Positions 1 through 9,419 of a stretch of 64,000 nt of DNA are shown here, piece by piece (the stretch's first letter is position 1; every line of letters begins with the position of its first letter). Made by a program: the position numbers and the translations under genes. The notes beneath the pieces are model-generated. The model ran no database searches, was not told where the DNA came from, and saw only the letters and a program-made list of their open reading frames with translations. The DNA is from Zhongshania marina (GTDB taxonomy: Bacteria; Pseudomonadota; Gammaproteobacteria; Pseudomonadales; Spongiibacteraceae): positions 114,270 through 178,269 of the forward strand of contig NZ_PQGG01000010.1 of the NCBI RefSeq assembly GCF_002915595.1, read 5' to 3'.

Positions 1-389
1 ACGAATCTTTCATTCAATACGGACAGGAAGTATCAAATACCAAAAATGTGCCCTCAGCCCCTCAACACAGCTATAACATCAGTTTAGATTACGCTCGCCC
101 CATCTCCGTGGGTGAACTCAATGCGGCGATACATTACAGCTGGGAAGATGAATACTATTTCAGCACCCAAGGTATCGCCCGTAAAGACGACGTTGGCCTA
201 CTAGGCGTGACACTCGGCGTCAGCAATATTGCCATCGGCAATAGCGAACTTAGCGTGCAACTGTGGGGACGTAATCTAGAAAACAAGAGCTATGCCGCCC
301 ACGAAATTGACTGGGCCGCGAGCGGCTTTGTGACCACCATCTTCGGTGAACCACGCAGCTACGGCTTAGACCTAACACTGTCGTTCTAA
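1..389 (+). CDS. TonB-dependent receptor, C-terminal fragment (cut by window edge)
   Basis: The frame is open from base 3 with no start, so this is the 3' end of a gene beginning upstream of the window. The roughly 128 visible residues show alternating beta-strand-like segments and end in a terminal Phe after LDLTLSF, as in outer-membrane barrels. The stretch WGRNLENKSYAAHEID resembles the last strands of TonB-dependent receptors, where a 'GRNLxNKxY' segment is common. The family imports chelated iron, vitamins or other ligands using TonB energy. The substrate cannot be judged because the plug domain lies outside the window. Confidence 0.75.
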   Translation, partial: ESFIQYGQEVSNTKNVPSAPQHSYNISLDYARPISVGELNAAIHYSWEDEYYFSTQGIARKDDVGLLGVTLGVSNIAIGNSELSVQLWGRNLENKSYAAHEIDWAASGFVTTIFGEPRSYGLDLTLSF

Positions 390-724
390 AGGCAAATCAG
401 TAAGTAGCCAGAGCAATGCTGGCTACTTCTGTCCCCTCAAATGCCATAAAAAACCTTTAAGCAAAAAATAAACTTAGCCGACCTTATCTAAGCCGAATAT
501 TCCCCCATCTATCTCAAACGACCTACAAAATGTCGCTAGCTGCCTCTAGCTTTAAAAATACCCGCTCACCACAACCCGATCATGGCCCAGTAATTGCTGA
601 ATTTTTTTGGTGTTTCTTAGTCACAAATTGGTAGTGTCTGGGTCGCTTTGCGAATAAATCCACTGAGTGACACACAGTCGCCACACAAAACACCTAATGT
701 TGTCATCGCATGTAGCACACAATA
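390..724. other. Intergenic region with a weak hairpin
   Basis: There is no gene here. A perfect 10-bp inverted repeat (AAGTAGCCAG / CTGGCTACTT, 402-428, loop of 7) follows the receptor stop codon and is probably its transcription end, although no clear T-run follows. The remainder up to the WS/DGAT start is AT-rich and presumably holds that gene's promoter. I could not pick a convincing -35/-10 pair. Confidence 0.5.
402..428 (+). terminator. Hairpin after TonB receptor (weak terminator)
   Basis: Arms AAGTAGCCAG and CTGGCTACTT pair perfectly around AGCAATG, 13 bp after the receptor stop. The downstream CTGTCCCC lacks the U-tract of a classical intrinsic terminator, so it may act with Rho or only protect the 3' end. 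Confidence 0.4.
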
Positions 725-2191
725 ATGGATCACATCACTATGCAACAGTTAGACGGTCTTGATGCACTCTTTGCTCTTAATGAACGCCAACATGCGCCCA
801 TGCATATTGCGGCGCTGTTGATTTACAAACCCAGCCAAATCAAACACAAGACCTTTCTACAGCAGGAGATACGCCAAAGTATTAAGCAACGCCTGCCGAC
901 CTCTGCCATCTTTCGGCGGCGACTATTCCCTGTTGCCTACGGTATAGATCACCCCTACTGGATTGAAGATCAAAACTTTGATTTAGATCAGCATGTGTTC
1001 AGCCATTCAATAAAAAGCCACAACGGCGATCTGCAAAGCCTTTTAACGAGACTGCATGCTCAACCTATGGATATGAGCCGCCCACTATGGGAAGTACACA
1101 TTATTCACGGCCTAGGAAATTTAAAATGCTACGAAAAAGGTAGCTTTGGCCTGTATATGAAAGTTCATCATGCAGCGATGGATGGAGTATCTGGCACCGA
1201 CATTCTCGCCGCCCTACACAATTTAGAACCTATCGCTTTTTCGCCAGACTACACACCACCTAAGGCCGACGACTGGCAGGCAGACACACCACCCTCACAA
1301 TGGGCCATGACTCGCCAAGCCTGCTTGAACAACCTTCGCAAACCGCTAAATTTGGCATGGCAAACGCGGAAACTTATTCCCTCTTGGAAGCGCGCAACCC
1401 AGCAGGACGATGGCAGCCACCGCCCTGCGATAAGCTGGCAAAAATCCCCCTTCAACAGCCGCATAGATGCCCAGCGCGACATTTTATTACTGCGCTTTGA
1501 TTTTTCTCGGCTGCGCCAAATTCGCCGCCACTACCCCAAAACCACCGTCAATCATGTCATTCTCAGCATTGTCGGCGGTGCGCTGCGGCGTTATCTCATT
1601 GCGCTAAACAGCTTGCCAGATAACTCACTGGCATCAATGGTGCCGGTCAACGTACGCGATCGCCAGAGCGGTTCGGCGGGCAATGCCATCAGTATGATGA
1701 TTTCCAATTTACGCACCGACATTGAATGCCCACTGCAACGCCTACTGGCCGTGCGCGACGCCTCGAACAGTGCCAAGCAGCTATCGAGCAGCATTGGTCG
1801 CAACGCGGTCACCTCCCTAGTAAGGACAATGCCTAGCGGTTTAGAGTCTCTTGCTGTACGCGCGTTATCTGCCCTATCTTACTGGCCCGGCGGTGTTCCC
1901 TTACCGGCCTGCACCATTGTCAGCAATGTGCCGGGGCCGCCAGTTCCACTTTATTTTAATGATGCCAAATTAGTAGACATGCTCGGCCTTGGCTTGCTTA
2001 TCGACAACTTGGGCTTATTCCACGTCGCCATGAGCTACAACGGCGTAATGACCCTATCGGTACTTAGCAGCCCCAGCGCACTAAAAGAACCCGAGCTTTA
2101 CCGGCGCTGTTTAGAGGAATCTTATGCTGCCTTGGACGAGGCGATCAGCCGCGAAGAAACTAAAGACCGCCCTTCAAGCAAGCGGGCCTGA
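725..2191 (+). CDS. Wax ester synthase / diacylglycerol acyltransferase (WS/DGAT)
   Basis: This 488-residue protein has the bifunctional WS/DGAT architecture. An N-terminal acyltransferase half carries the catalytic HHxxxDG motif (HHAAMDG, residues 148-154). The C-terminal half contains SNVPGPP and LGLGLLIDNLG, typical of the family. Such enzymes transfer acyl groups from acyl-CoA to fatty alcohols or diacylglycerol, giving wax esters or triacylglycerol at the inner membrane or on lipid inclusions. Length is normal (450-500 aa). The ATG at 725 has no strong Shine-Dalgarno, and ATG 740 (MQQLDGLDALF) is an alternative. It stands alone, unlike the second WS/DGAT of this window at 31.8 kb, which sits in a lipid operon. 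Which acceptor it prefers cannot be told. Confidence 0.92.
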   Translation: MDHITMQQLDGLDALFALNERQHAPMHIAALLIYKPSQIKHKTFLQQEIRQSIKQRLPTSAIFRRRLFPVAYGIDHPYWIEDQNFDLDQHVFSHSIKSHNGDLQSLLTRLHAQPMDMSRPLWEVHIIHGLGNLKCYEKGSFGLYMKVHHAAMDGVSGTDILAALHNLEPIAFSPDYTPPKADDWQADTPPSQWAMTRQACLNNLRKPLNLAWQTRKLIPSWKRATQQDDGSHRPAISWQKSPFNSRIDAQRDILLLRFDFSRLRQIRRHYPKTTVNHVILSIVGGALRRYLIALNSLPDNSLASMVPVNVRDRQSGSAGNAISMMISNLRTDIECPLQRLLAVRDASNSAKQLSSSIGRNAVTSLVRTMPSGLESLAVRALSALSYWPGGVPLPACTIVSNVPGPPVPLYFNDAKLVDMLGLGLLIDNLGLFHVAMSYNGVMTLSVLSSPSALKEPELYRRCLEESYAALDEAISREETKDRPSSKRA

Positions 2192-2472
2192 GAAATAGTA
2201 GCCCTGCGCCGATCTACACCAACAAGGCTGAATTCATTGGCTAATTGCACTCCGAGCTAGGCAATGCCTTTTGAAGAATGGATTGATAGTCGGCTCTTTT
2301 GTGCAAAAAATGATTGAAAAGAATTTGGGAAGCATCTCAAAACGACACAAAGCGAACATTGGAGTAGATGTAGATCTCTATACACCCTAGCAAGCAAAGT
2401 TGCGGTATCATCTACGCCGCAGCTAAACCGCCAAATTAGCGCTATGTGTAATAAATTTGAGTTCGCCTAACC

Positions 2473-3381
2473 ATGCCCAGCCAACATCTACCCTCGCTGA
2501 ATTTAATTCGTGTTTTTGAAGTGGCGGCACGCCGAATGAGCTTTAAAGATGCGGCGGACGAGTTATGCGTATCGCCACCGGCGGTCAGTCATCAGATTAG
2601 AATTCTAGAAGAAAGCCTAGGGGTCACTTTGTTTAAGCGGGAAAACCGCAAAATATCCTTAAGCGCGGAAGGAAAACGCTACTACCTTCACGTAAAGCGA
2701 GGTTTGGATTTAATTGATACCGCGACCTTGGCGGTGCGCAAAGAAAAAAAGAAGCGGCGTTTTATTATCAATACCTTACCCAATATCGCCAGTCTGCTGC
2801 TATTTCCGAATATTCATGAGTTTCAAGCCAAGCACCCAGAGCTCAACATTCAAATCGACTCCGACGTATCACGAATCGACCTAGAAAATTCGGAAACCAC
2901 CGTCGCCATTCGCCACGAGTGCGGCAATGAGCCAGAGCTGACTTATCACCCACTGGTGCGTATTGCCTTAACGCCTATTTGCAGTCGCGGTTATCTAGAG
3001 CAACACCCAAACTTAACAGAGGGCGATTTCAGCGATTGCCGAATTATCAAAATCTCCGGCGACACTTACCAGTGGCCGCGCTGGCAGACCCAGTGGAACC
3101 TGCTCCCCGCCATGCCCGATGAGCTCGTTGTCAGCACCGTGCAAGCCAGTATCGAAGCCGTAAAAAATAATATTGGTGTGGCCATGGGCTACCTGCCCAC
3201 CGCCTACCAATTTATGCGTAAAGACAGTGATCTTGTGCTGCCCATGCCCAATAAGGTTACTCCCCACGGCGAGTGCTTTCTGACCTACTGCAATAGCAAT
3301 GCCGACGATGAGGTCATAAAGGCCTTCCACGACTGGGTAGTAGAGATCATCACCCAAGAGTGGTCAGATAAGAATGCCTAA
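2473..3381 (+). CDS. LysR-family transcriptional regulator (GcvA-like)
   Basis: The protein is 302 residues, normal for LysR. The N-terminal winged HTH (about 7-66) contains SFKDAADELCVSPPAVSHQIRILEESLGVTLFKR, split here by SFKDAADELCVS and PPAVSHQIRILEESLG, which is close to the GcvA/AmpR subgroup. The rest is a periplasmic-binding-protein-like effector domain. It stands alone on its strand after the WS/DGAT gene. LysR proteins usually control a divergent neighbour, but none is divergent here, so its target is unknown. Confidence 0.9.
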   Translation: MPSQHLPSLNLIRVFEVAARRMSFKDAADELCVSPPAVSHQIRILEESLGVTLFKRENRKISLSAEGKRYYLHVKRGLDLIDTATLAVRKEKKKRRFIINTLPNIASLLLFPNIHEFQAKHPELNIQIDSDVSRIDLENSETTVAIRHECGNEPELTYHPLVRIALTPICSRGYLEQHPNLTEGDFSDCRIIKISGDTYQWPRWQTQWNLLPAMPDELVVSTVQASIEAVKNNIGVAMGYLPTAYQFMRKDSDLVLPMPNKVTPHGECFLTYCNSNADDEVIKAFHDWVVEIITQEWSDKNA

Positions 3382-3467
3382 ACTGAAAGGCGGTATTTTT
3401 TCATTTGTCAGCCCCGTGTTTGCGGGGGAAGATACTCGGCAGTCACAACAGCAAAAGTGGTAGCCAA

Positions 3468-3749
3468 ATGCCTTTAGATAGCCCCAATATATACCAAATG
3501 CCTCCTAAGACCCTGCCCCTCACGCCGCGTGAGCATCAGGTACTCGAAGAACTTGCGCTCGGTAACAGCAATAAGTTAATTGCAAAAAACTTATCTATCA
3601 GCACCTACACGGTTGATGGCTATGTGAAAGAAATCTATCGAAAATTGGGCGTTCGCAATCGCTCGATGGCGGCGGTGATGGCACTTCATCTTGGCATCCT
3701 AGATATGGGCTCTACAGCGTTGGCGCGCAGCCAGCAGAATCGCGCCTAA
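3468..3749 (+). CDS. Small LuxR/NarL-type HTH protein
   Basis: The frame is open back to TTG 3405, but ATG 3468 (MPLDSPNIYQ) is the better start. The product is about 93 residues and almost entirely a GerE/LuxR HTH: LTPREHQVLEELALGNSNKL followed by the recognition helix ISTYTVDGYVKEIYRKLGV. There is no receiver or ligand-binding domain, so it is either a stand-alone DNA-binding protein or the remnant of a longer regulator. It lies 86 bp after the LysR gene on the same strand and could be cotranscribed with it. Its target genes are unknown. Confidence 0.75.
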   Translation: MPLDSPNIYQMPPKTLPLTPREHQVLEELALGNSNKLIAKNLSISTYTVDGYVKEIYRKLGVRNRSMAAVMALHLGILDMGSTALARSQQNRA

Positions 3750-3972
3750 ATGAAGCGGTGCCGTACTTAAGTGGGCAAGGGTGACAGGTGAGGATTTGTT
3801 TGCGATATGCGCGTAACGAGTCCTCATTATCACCAATAATCTTCTAAATTCCCGCGTATTCCCTAATTAAATACAGCAAAGCTAAATTTTCCCTTGAAAT
3901 CGCCGAGCAAATCCCCACTTTTAGTGTCACATAAACGGATAAATGACACTCGCTCGGCAAGGGACACCCCCA

Positions 3973-4929
3973 ATGACGGAAAAACAATCTATTGGCCAGC
4001 TACGTAGCTGGCTGACTTCGCAAATTATTGGCCAGCAAAGTCTGGTAGATCGCCTCCTCATTGCGCTGCTGGCCGACGGCCACTTACTGGTCGAAGGCGC
4101 CCCCGGCCTAGCCAAGACCAAGGCGATCAAAACACTATCAGACGGTATAGATGCCAGCTTTCAACGTATTCAGTTCACCCCCGACTTATTACCGGGCGAC
4201 GTAACCGGCAGCGATATTTACCGGCCGGAAACCGGCGTCTTTGAATTTCAGCCAGGCCCGATCTTCCACAACTTGGTATTAGCCGATGAAATTAACCGCG
4301 CACCCGCCAAGGTTCAGTCTGCCTTATTAGAAGCCATGGCCGAACGCCAAGTCAGTGTTGGCAGCAACACCCTGCCACTCCCCCCCTTGTTTTTGGTAAT
4401 GGCGACCCAAAACCCGCTGGAACAAGAGGGCACCTATCCACTACCAGAGGCGCAACTTGACCGCTTTTTAATGCACGTCAATGTCGCCTATCCCGATGCT
4501 GCTGCCGAGTTAGAAATTCTTCGCCGTGTTCGCGCCGAGGCCAAGGGCGAAGTCGCCACGCCCTCACCACTCAGCCAAGAAACACTGCTCACCGCCCGCA
4601 AGCAAATATTAGATTTACACATGGCCGAGGCCGTTGAGGAATATATGGTGCAACTGGTTGTCGCCAGCCGCGACCCGCAAGCCCTAGACGCCGACCTCGC
4701 CAACTGGATAGAAGTCGGTGCCAGCCCCAGAGCAACCATTGCCCTAGATCGATGCGCCCGCGCCCATGCCTGGCTAAACGACAGAGATTACGTCAGCCCT
4801 GACGATGTTCAAGCCGTTGCCCACGACGTATTGCGGCACCGACTAATCATAAGCTTTGAGGCCGAGGCCGACGGCATCCGCAAAGATCAAATTATCGACC
4901 GTCTTCTGCAGGTGGTGCCGGTGGCATGA
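3973..4929 (+). CDS. MoxR-family AAA+ ATPase
   Basis: This is the first gene of the Bat-type operon. The start chosen is ATG 3973 (MTEKQSIGQL), because the upstream ATG at 3943 only adds a non-conserved leader. It shows a Walker A (EGAPGLAKTK), a Walker B (LVLADEINRAP), sensor 1 (ATQNPLEQEGTYPLPEAQLDR, where the T-Q-N is typical of MoxR) and a C-terminal lid. MoxR ATPases act as chaperones that mature or regulate VWA-domain partner proteins, which are encoded just downstream. The ATG of the DUF58 gene overlaps its stop by 4 bp, which implies translational coupling. Confidence 0.93.
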   Translation: MTEKQSIGQLRSWLTSQIIGQQSLVDRLLIALLADGHLLVEGAPGLAKTKAIKTLSDGIDASFQRIQFTPDLLPGDVTGSDIYRPETGVFEFQPGPIFHNLVLADEINRAPAKVQSALLEAMAERQVSVGSNTLPLPPLFLVMATQNPLEQEGTYPLPEAQLDRFLMHVNVAYPDAAAELEILRRVRAEAKGEVATPSPLSQETLLTARKQILDLHMAEAVEEYMVQLVVASRDPQALDADLANWIEVGASPRATIALDRCARAHAWLNDRDYVSPDDVQAVAHDVLRHRLIISFEAEADGIRKDQIIDRLLQVVPVA

Positions 4930-5876
4930 GCAACCCGCTGCGCAGCGACTTTAGCGCGCCGGTAAAAGGTGCAGTAGTAGATCAGCAAGAGCTGATCCAC
5001 ACCCGTTTTGCCGCCAGCAAACTAAAGGCAAAACCACGTCGCCGCCACTTTGCCAAACAAGGCGGCAACCACGCCTCCCCTTTTAAAGGACGCGGCTTGG
5101 CCTTTCACCATGTGCGCGAATATCAGGGCGGCGATGAAATTCGCCATATCGACTGGCGGGTCACTGCCCGTACCGCCAAAGCGCACACAAAAATATTTGA
5201 AGAAGAAAAAGAACGTCCGGTAGTGCTGTGCCTAGACCAACGCGCCGGCATGTTTTTTGGCAGTCGCCACTGTTTTAAATCGGTACTCGCCTGCCACGTC
5301 GCCGCCACCCTCGCATGGGCTGGTCTAGAAAATAACGACCGCGTTGGCGGATTAGTTTTCGATGACGAACACCACCGCGAAGTCCGACCTCGGCGCAGCC
5401 ACCGCTCGGTACTAAATTTCATTCACACCGCCGCGGACTACAATCAAAAACTTGCGCAAGTCAGCGCCGCATCAGATATCGGCAATGCTCAAAGTCTAGC
5501 GAGCGCGTTTGAAGAGTTAAGACGCATCACCCGCCCCGGCTCCACCGTTTATATACTCAGCGACTTCGCCGGCTATCAGCAGGAGGCGGAGCGCCAGCTG
5601 CATTTAATCGCCCGCCACAACGACGTAATTGCCATTTCACTCAGCGACCCCATGGAGGGCAGCCTGCCCGCAAATGGTAATTACCCCGTGAGCAACGGTC
5701 GCGAACGCTTGCAAATGGTATTAACAAACACCCTGCGCCAACAATTTCTAAACCGTCACCAACAGGCCCAGCACGATCTTTTGGCCAGCTTTAAACGCGG
5801 TGGCATTCACCATATTGGCCTTTCAACAGACGCGGCATATTTTCAACGTCTGCAACGCGGCATGGGGCAAGGGTAA
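4926..5876 (+). CDS. DUF58-domain protein of the Bat operon
   Basis: A 316-residue protein with the DUF58 core: GRGLAFHHVREYQGGDEIRH then IDWRVTARTAKAHTKIFEEE, followed by a VWA-like fold region (VVLCLDQRAGMFFG; TVYILSDFAGY). It overlaps the MoxR gene by 4 bp and is followed after 2 bp by the DUF4381 gene. DUF58 proteins consistently sit between MoxR and BatA and are thought to link the ATPase with the VWA membrane proteins. The molecular role is not established. Confidence 0.9.
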   Translation: MSNPLRSDFSAPVKGAVVDQQELIHTRFAASKLKAKPRRRHFAKQGGNHASPFKGRGLAFHHVREYQGGDEIRHIDWRVTARTAKAHTKIFEEEKERPVVLCLDQRAGMFFGSRHCFKSVLACHVAATLAWAGLENNDRVGGLVFDDEHHREVRPRRSHRSVLNFIHTAADYNQKLAQVSAASDIGNAQSLASAFEELRRITRPGSTVYILSDFAGYQQEAERQLHLIARHNDVIAISLSDPMEGSLPANGNYPVSNGRERLQMVLTNTLRQQFLNRHQQAQHDLLASFKRGGIHHIGLSTDAAYFQRLQRGMGQG

Positions 5877-5878
5877 CG

Positions 5879-6379
5879 ATGAATAGCCTTCCTCAAATGA
5901 ACGCCCCCGCGTCGCCGCTAGACCAGCTAGCAGACATTCACTTGCCGCCTCCCGTTGCCAATTTCCCCTGGGCGCCAGGCTGGTGGGTGCTACTTGGGCT
6001 AGGACTTATTGTCCTTGTCGCAAGTTTCATTTGGCTGCGCAAGCGCCGTCGTAAAAGTGCTTTTCGGCGCGCGGCGCTGCTGGAATTGGCAGCACTTAAC
6101 GCTGCTGCAAGTGATCAAGAATTCGCGCAGCAGCTCAATCAATTACTACGTCGTGTCGCATTACACAGCTTTGCCAAAGACGACATCGCCGGACTCAGCG
6201 GCGATAAATGGATGGATTTCTTATACCAAAGCTGCGGCGACAAGCCCGCGTTTAGCGACACAAGCTTAACGGCGTTGCTAGCCGCCGCGTATCAGCCGTC
6301 TAGCGATAGCCTCCCCCGCGATGTACTCATTGCCGAAAGCAAGAGCTGGATACGCCGCCACCGGAGTCGCCATGTTTGA
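5879..6379 (+). CDS. DUF4381-domain membrane protein
   Basis: A 166-residue protein with a proline-rich N-terminal segment (DIHLPPPVANFPWAPGWW), one transmembrane helix (about 34-52, VLLGLGLIVLVASFIWL) with a strongly basic stop (RKRRRK), and a cytoplasmic helical tail. This is the DUF4381 pattern found between DUF58 and BatA in proteobacterial Bat operons. It overlaps the BatA start by 8 bp. It is probably a membrane scaffold for the VWA complex, which is inferred from context. Confidence 0.85.
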   Translation: MNSLPQMNAPASPLDQLADIHLPPPVANFPWAPGWWVLLGLGLIVLVASFIWLRKRRRKSAFRRAALLELAALNAAASDQEFAQQLNQLLRRVALHSFAKDDIAGLSGDKWMDFLYQSCGDKPAFSDTSLTALLAAAYQPSSDSLPRDVLIAESKSWIRRHRSRHV

Positions 6380-7400
6380 GTTTCAATGGCCATTAATTTT
6401 TTTACTCGCCCCGCTGCCACTGCTGGTGCGCTGGTTGTCCAAACCCCAAAGCCAACACAGCGCGGCTGCATTGCGAGTGCCATTTTTTGCCCAGCTTCGC
6501 AGCCTTAGCGGCGAACACAGCGGGCCAAATCGCAGCGGCAGTTTTTTAAATCTTATTTTACTTTGCCTAGTGTGGTTGGCCCTGCTGGCCGGCGCCGCAA
6601 GACCAACCTGGATCGGCGATCCCGTCGCCATGCCCACCACGGGCAGAGACCTTATGTTGGCTGTTGATATTTCCGGCTCCATGAGCCAAGAAGACATGGT
6701 TATTAAGGATCAAGGTTTGCCACGTATTGCAGTGGTAAAAGCGGTCGTCAACGAATTTGTCCGCCAGCGTCAGGGCGACAAACTGGGCTTAATTTTGTTT
6801 GGCACCAACGCCTATATTCAGTCGCCGCTGTCTTTCGATTTAGACACCCTCAGCACATTAATGAACGAGGCCCAAGTCGGCTTTGCCGGCAAACAAACCG
6901 CGATTGGCGACGCGATTGGCTTTGCCATTAAACGCCTTCGTCAGCGCCCTGAAAATAGCCGCGTTTTGATCTTGCTCACTGACGGTGCCGACACCGCCAG
7001 CACCTTAAAACCGCTAAAAGCAGCGGAGCTTGCCGCCGCTGAAAAAATTAAAATTTACACCATCGGCGTTGGCGCCACAGAAATGAAAGTTCCCGGAATT
7101 TTTGGCAGTAACTTTGGCGCCCGTACCGTCAACCCCTCTGCTGATCTTGACGAAGACACCTTAGAAACCATCGCTGCCAAAACTGGCGGCGAATATTTCC
7201 GCGCCCGCAATCCGGCCGAGCTGCAAGCAGCATACGATGCAATTGCCGCACTAGAACCAGTAGAGCAAGAACAGGAAATGCTACGCCCAGAACGCTCCCT
7301 GCTACACTGGCCATTGCTAATAGCTGGCGCACTCATGTTGATATTGGCACTGAGCCGCAACTGGCCCTTTGGCGGCAACGCGAGTGAGGTGTCTGCATGA
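6372..7400 (+). CDS. batA: BatA-like VWA-domain membrane protein
   Basis: The start is taken at ATG 6372 (MFEFQWPLIFLL), inside the end of the DUF4381 gene. The protein has N-terminal transmembrane helices, then a VWA domain with an intact metal-ion-dependent adhesion site (MLAVDISGSMSQED, DxSxS) and LILLTDGADT, then a C-terminal helix (LLHWPLLIAGALMLILAL). BatA proteins of Bacteroides and Leptospira are linked to oxygen tolerance, though the link is debated. Its stop overlaps the next start by 4 bp. Confidence 0.9.
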   Translation: MFEFQWPLIFLLAPLPLLVRWLSKPQSQHSAAALRVPFFAQLRSLSGEHSGPNRSGSFLNLILLCLVWLALLAGAARPTWIGDPVAMPTTGRDLMLAVDISGSMSQEDMVIKDQGLPRIAVVKAVVNEFVRQRQGDKLGLILFGTNAYIQSPLSFDLDTLSTLMNEAQVGFAGKQTAIGDAIGFAIKRLRQRPENSRVLILLTDGADTASTLKPLKAAELAAAEKIKIYTIGVGATEMKVPGIFGSNFGARTVNPSADLDEDTLETIAAKTGGEYFRARNPAELQAAYDAIAALEPVEQEQEMLRPERSLLHWPLLIAGALMLILALSRNWPFGGNASEVSA

Positions 7401-9385
7401 ATATTGCCGGCATCGAGCTCCACTGGATTCGTCCCGAGCTGCTGTGGACAGGAATCCCCCTTGTTATCTGCGCACTTCTGCTTAGCCGCCAAGGTTTTCA
7501 ACAACGCAGTTGGCAAAAGCATATCGACCCCAGCCTGCTACCTTATTTATTAGACGGCAAACCCGGCGGCAAACCTCGCCGCTCGGCACTAATTTTACTC
7601 ATCGCCGCTGCACTAACATGGCTAGCCCTACTCGGCCCTGCATGGGAAAAAGTCCCCTCGCCACTGCATAAAAACACTGAAGGCTTGGTGGCGGTATTAG
7701 ACCTGTCTCCATCTATGCTGGCAGAAGACATCCAACCTTCACGTATTCGGCAGGCGCGGTTTAAATTACGAGATATTTTGCACTCCCGCCGCGACGGTCA
7801 AACCGGCCTTGTGGTGTTTGCCGGCGACGCCTTTGTGGTGACCCCCTTAACCGATGACGTGAATACCCTGCTAACCCTTATTCCCGGACTTAACCCCGGC
7901 ATGATGCCCCTGCCCGGCAGCAACCCGCTTGCCGGCATTAGTCTTGCCAAAGAATTGTTAGATAATAGCGGCGGCAATGGCAGCATTCTGCTCATTAGCG
8001 ACGGCATCAACAAACAACAACTAAGCAATTTAAAAGATGCGCTTAGCGACATCGACTACCCGCTGTCGGTGCTTGCTGTTGGCAGTGCCGACGGCGCGCC
8101 AATTCCGCTACCCGGCGGCGGTTTTGCCCGAGACAATAGCGGCAATATTATTGTGCCGAGCCTCACTGTCAGCGAGTTACAGGAACTAGCGGCAGCGGGT
8201 AACGGGCAATACCGCGAACTCAGCATCGATGACAGCGACATCAATGCGCTGGCCCTAGATACCGCGTCGAGTTTAAAAAATAGCGAAATCGAAGATCGCA
8301 GCGAACGTCATTACGATCAATGGAAAGACGCCGGCCCCTGGCTGGTATTACTGCTGCTGCCTCTCGCATTACTCGGTTTTCGCAAAAGCTGGCTACCCAG
8401 CTTGCTGCCCTTGCTGCTGCCTGCTTTATTCGCGTTTCAGCCAAGTATCGCCAATGCCTTTGAGTTTAAAGATCTTTGGCAAACCCCAGACCAACAAGCC
8501 GCCGCTTTATTGCCTACAGACCCGCAGGCTGCCGCCGCCAAATTTGAAGACCCGATGTGGAAAGCCGCCGCTCAATACCGCGCCGGTGACTTTGCCGCAG
8601 CCGCAGAATCTTATCGGCAGTTTGATAGCGCCGACGCCGATTACAATCGCGGCAATGCACTTGCCAAGGCGAATAAACTAGACGAGGCCATCGCTGCCTA
8701 CGAGTCAGCTTTGCAAAAAGATCCTACGCTGAGTGACGCCAGAAAAAATAAAAAAATTCTTGAGGATGCAAAAAAGTCCCAAGAGCAACAGCAGCAATCT
8801 GGCGATGACAAGCAAAATCAAAGCGGCGACCAGAACCAGCAAAATCAGGACTCTCAAAACAATGAGTCACAGAGCGAGCAGTCGCAGGATCAACAGTCTC
8901 AAGATCAGCAATCTCAAAACCAGAGTGAGCAATCCCAGCAAGAGGACTCACAAAACCAAGAGCAATCCGATTCTCAAGAAAATCAAAATGCCGATCAAGA
9001 TAGCTCGCAATCTGAGGACAATCAGCAAAGCGAGGCTAACGAGGGCGAATCTGAGCAAGGCGACACAGAGCCGGAGAGCGAGCAAACGCAGGCTGAAAAA
9101 GAAGCCGCCGAACAGCGCGACGCCAAATTAGCCGAAGACTATGTGCGCCAAGCCGCTGAGCAAAATGAAGCTATACAAAAGGCAATGCAAGAGAATCAAG
9201 ATGCCAAACAAGCTGCTGCGCTTGCGCCTAGCGACGAACCCTTGAGCGAAGAAGATCAGGCCCGCGAGCAATGGCTGCGCAAAATCCCGGACAATCCTGG
9301 CAATCTACTGCGTAATAAATTCCGCTATCAACATCAGCAGCGAAGCGAACAACAAGGTACTAATGAAGACTATGCACCCTATTAA
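7397..9385 (+). CDS. batB: BatB-BatC fusion: VWA domain plus TPR with a Gln/Ser-rich tail
   Basis: The 662-residue protein joins two functions that are separate genes in some bacteria. Residues 1-330 are a BatB-like membrane VWA module with MIDAS (VLDLSPSMLAED) and LLISDGINKQQ. A second hydrophobic segment (about 310-355) is followed by TPR repeats (about 360-455, including DYNRGNALAKANKLDEAIAA), as in BatC. After these comes a 100-residue low-complexity stretch of Gln, Ser, Asn, Asp and Glu, then a charged tail. The end overlaps the longest possible BatD frame by 23 bp, although the BatD start preferred here lies beyond it. Confidence 0.9.
   Translation: MNIAGIELHWIRPELLWTGIPLVICALLLSRQGFQQRSWQKHIDPSLLPYLLDGKPGGKPRRSALILLIAAALTWLALLGPAWEKVPSPLHKNTEGLVAVLDLSPSMLAEDIQPSRIRQARFKLRDILHSRRDGQTGLVVFAGDAFVVTPLTDDVNTLLTLIPGLNPGMMPLPGSNPLAGISLAKELLDNSGGNGSILLISDGINKQQLSNLKDALSDIDYPLSVLAVGSADGAPIPLPGGGFARDNSGNIIVPSLTVSELQELAAAGNGQYRELSIDDSDINALALDTASSLKNSEIEDRSERHYDQWKDAGPWLVLLLLPLALLGFRKSWLPSLLPLLLPALFAFQPSIANAFEFKDLWQTPDQQAAALLPTDPQAAAAKFEDPMWKAAAQYRAGDFAAAAESYRQFDSADADYNRGNALAKANKLDEAIAAYESALQKDPTLSDARKNKKILEDAKKSQEQQQQSGDDKQNQSGDQNQQNQDSQNNESQSEQSQDQQSQDQQSQNQSEQSQQEDSQNQEQSDSQENQNADQDSSQSEDNQQSEANEGESEQGDTEPESEQTQAEKEAAEQRDAKLAEDYVRQAAEQNEAIQKAMQENQDAKQAAALAPSDEPLSEEDQAREQWLRKIPDNPGNLLRNKFRYQHQQRSEQQGTNEDYAPY
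8770..9100 (+). repeat. Degenerate Q/S/N/E-coding low-complexity tract inside BatB/C
   Basis: The tract is built from near-repeats of CAATCTCAA/CAGTCGCAG-type units that encode SQDQQSQNQSEQSQ-like residues. It links the TPR region to the C-terminus. Such tracts expand and contract by slippage, so its length is likely to vary between strains. Confidence 0.7.
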
Positions 9386-9419
9386 TCACTCTGTTGATCG
9401 ACCATTTAAGGGGAGCGCC

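Noticed and set aside
8733..9131. Plus-strand Lys/Ser/Asn-rich frame within BatB/C
   Set aside because: Shadow of the Gln/Ser low-complexity tract in another frame; no independent start signal.
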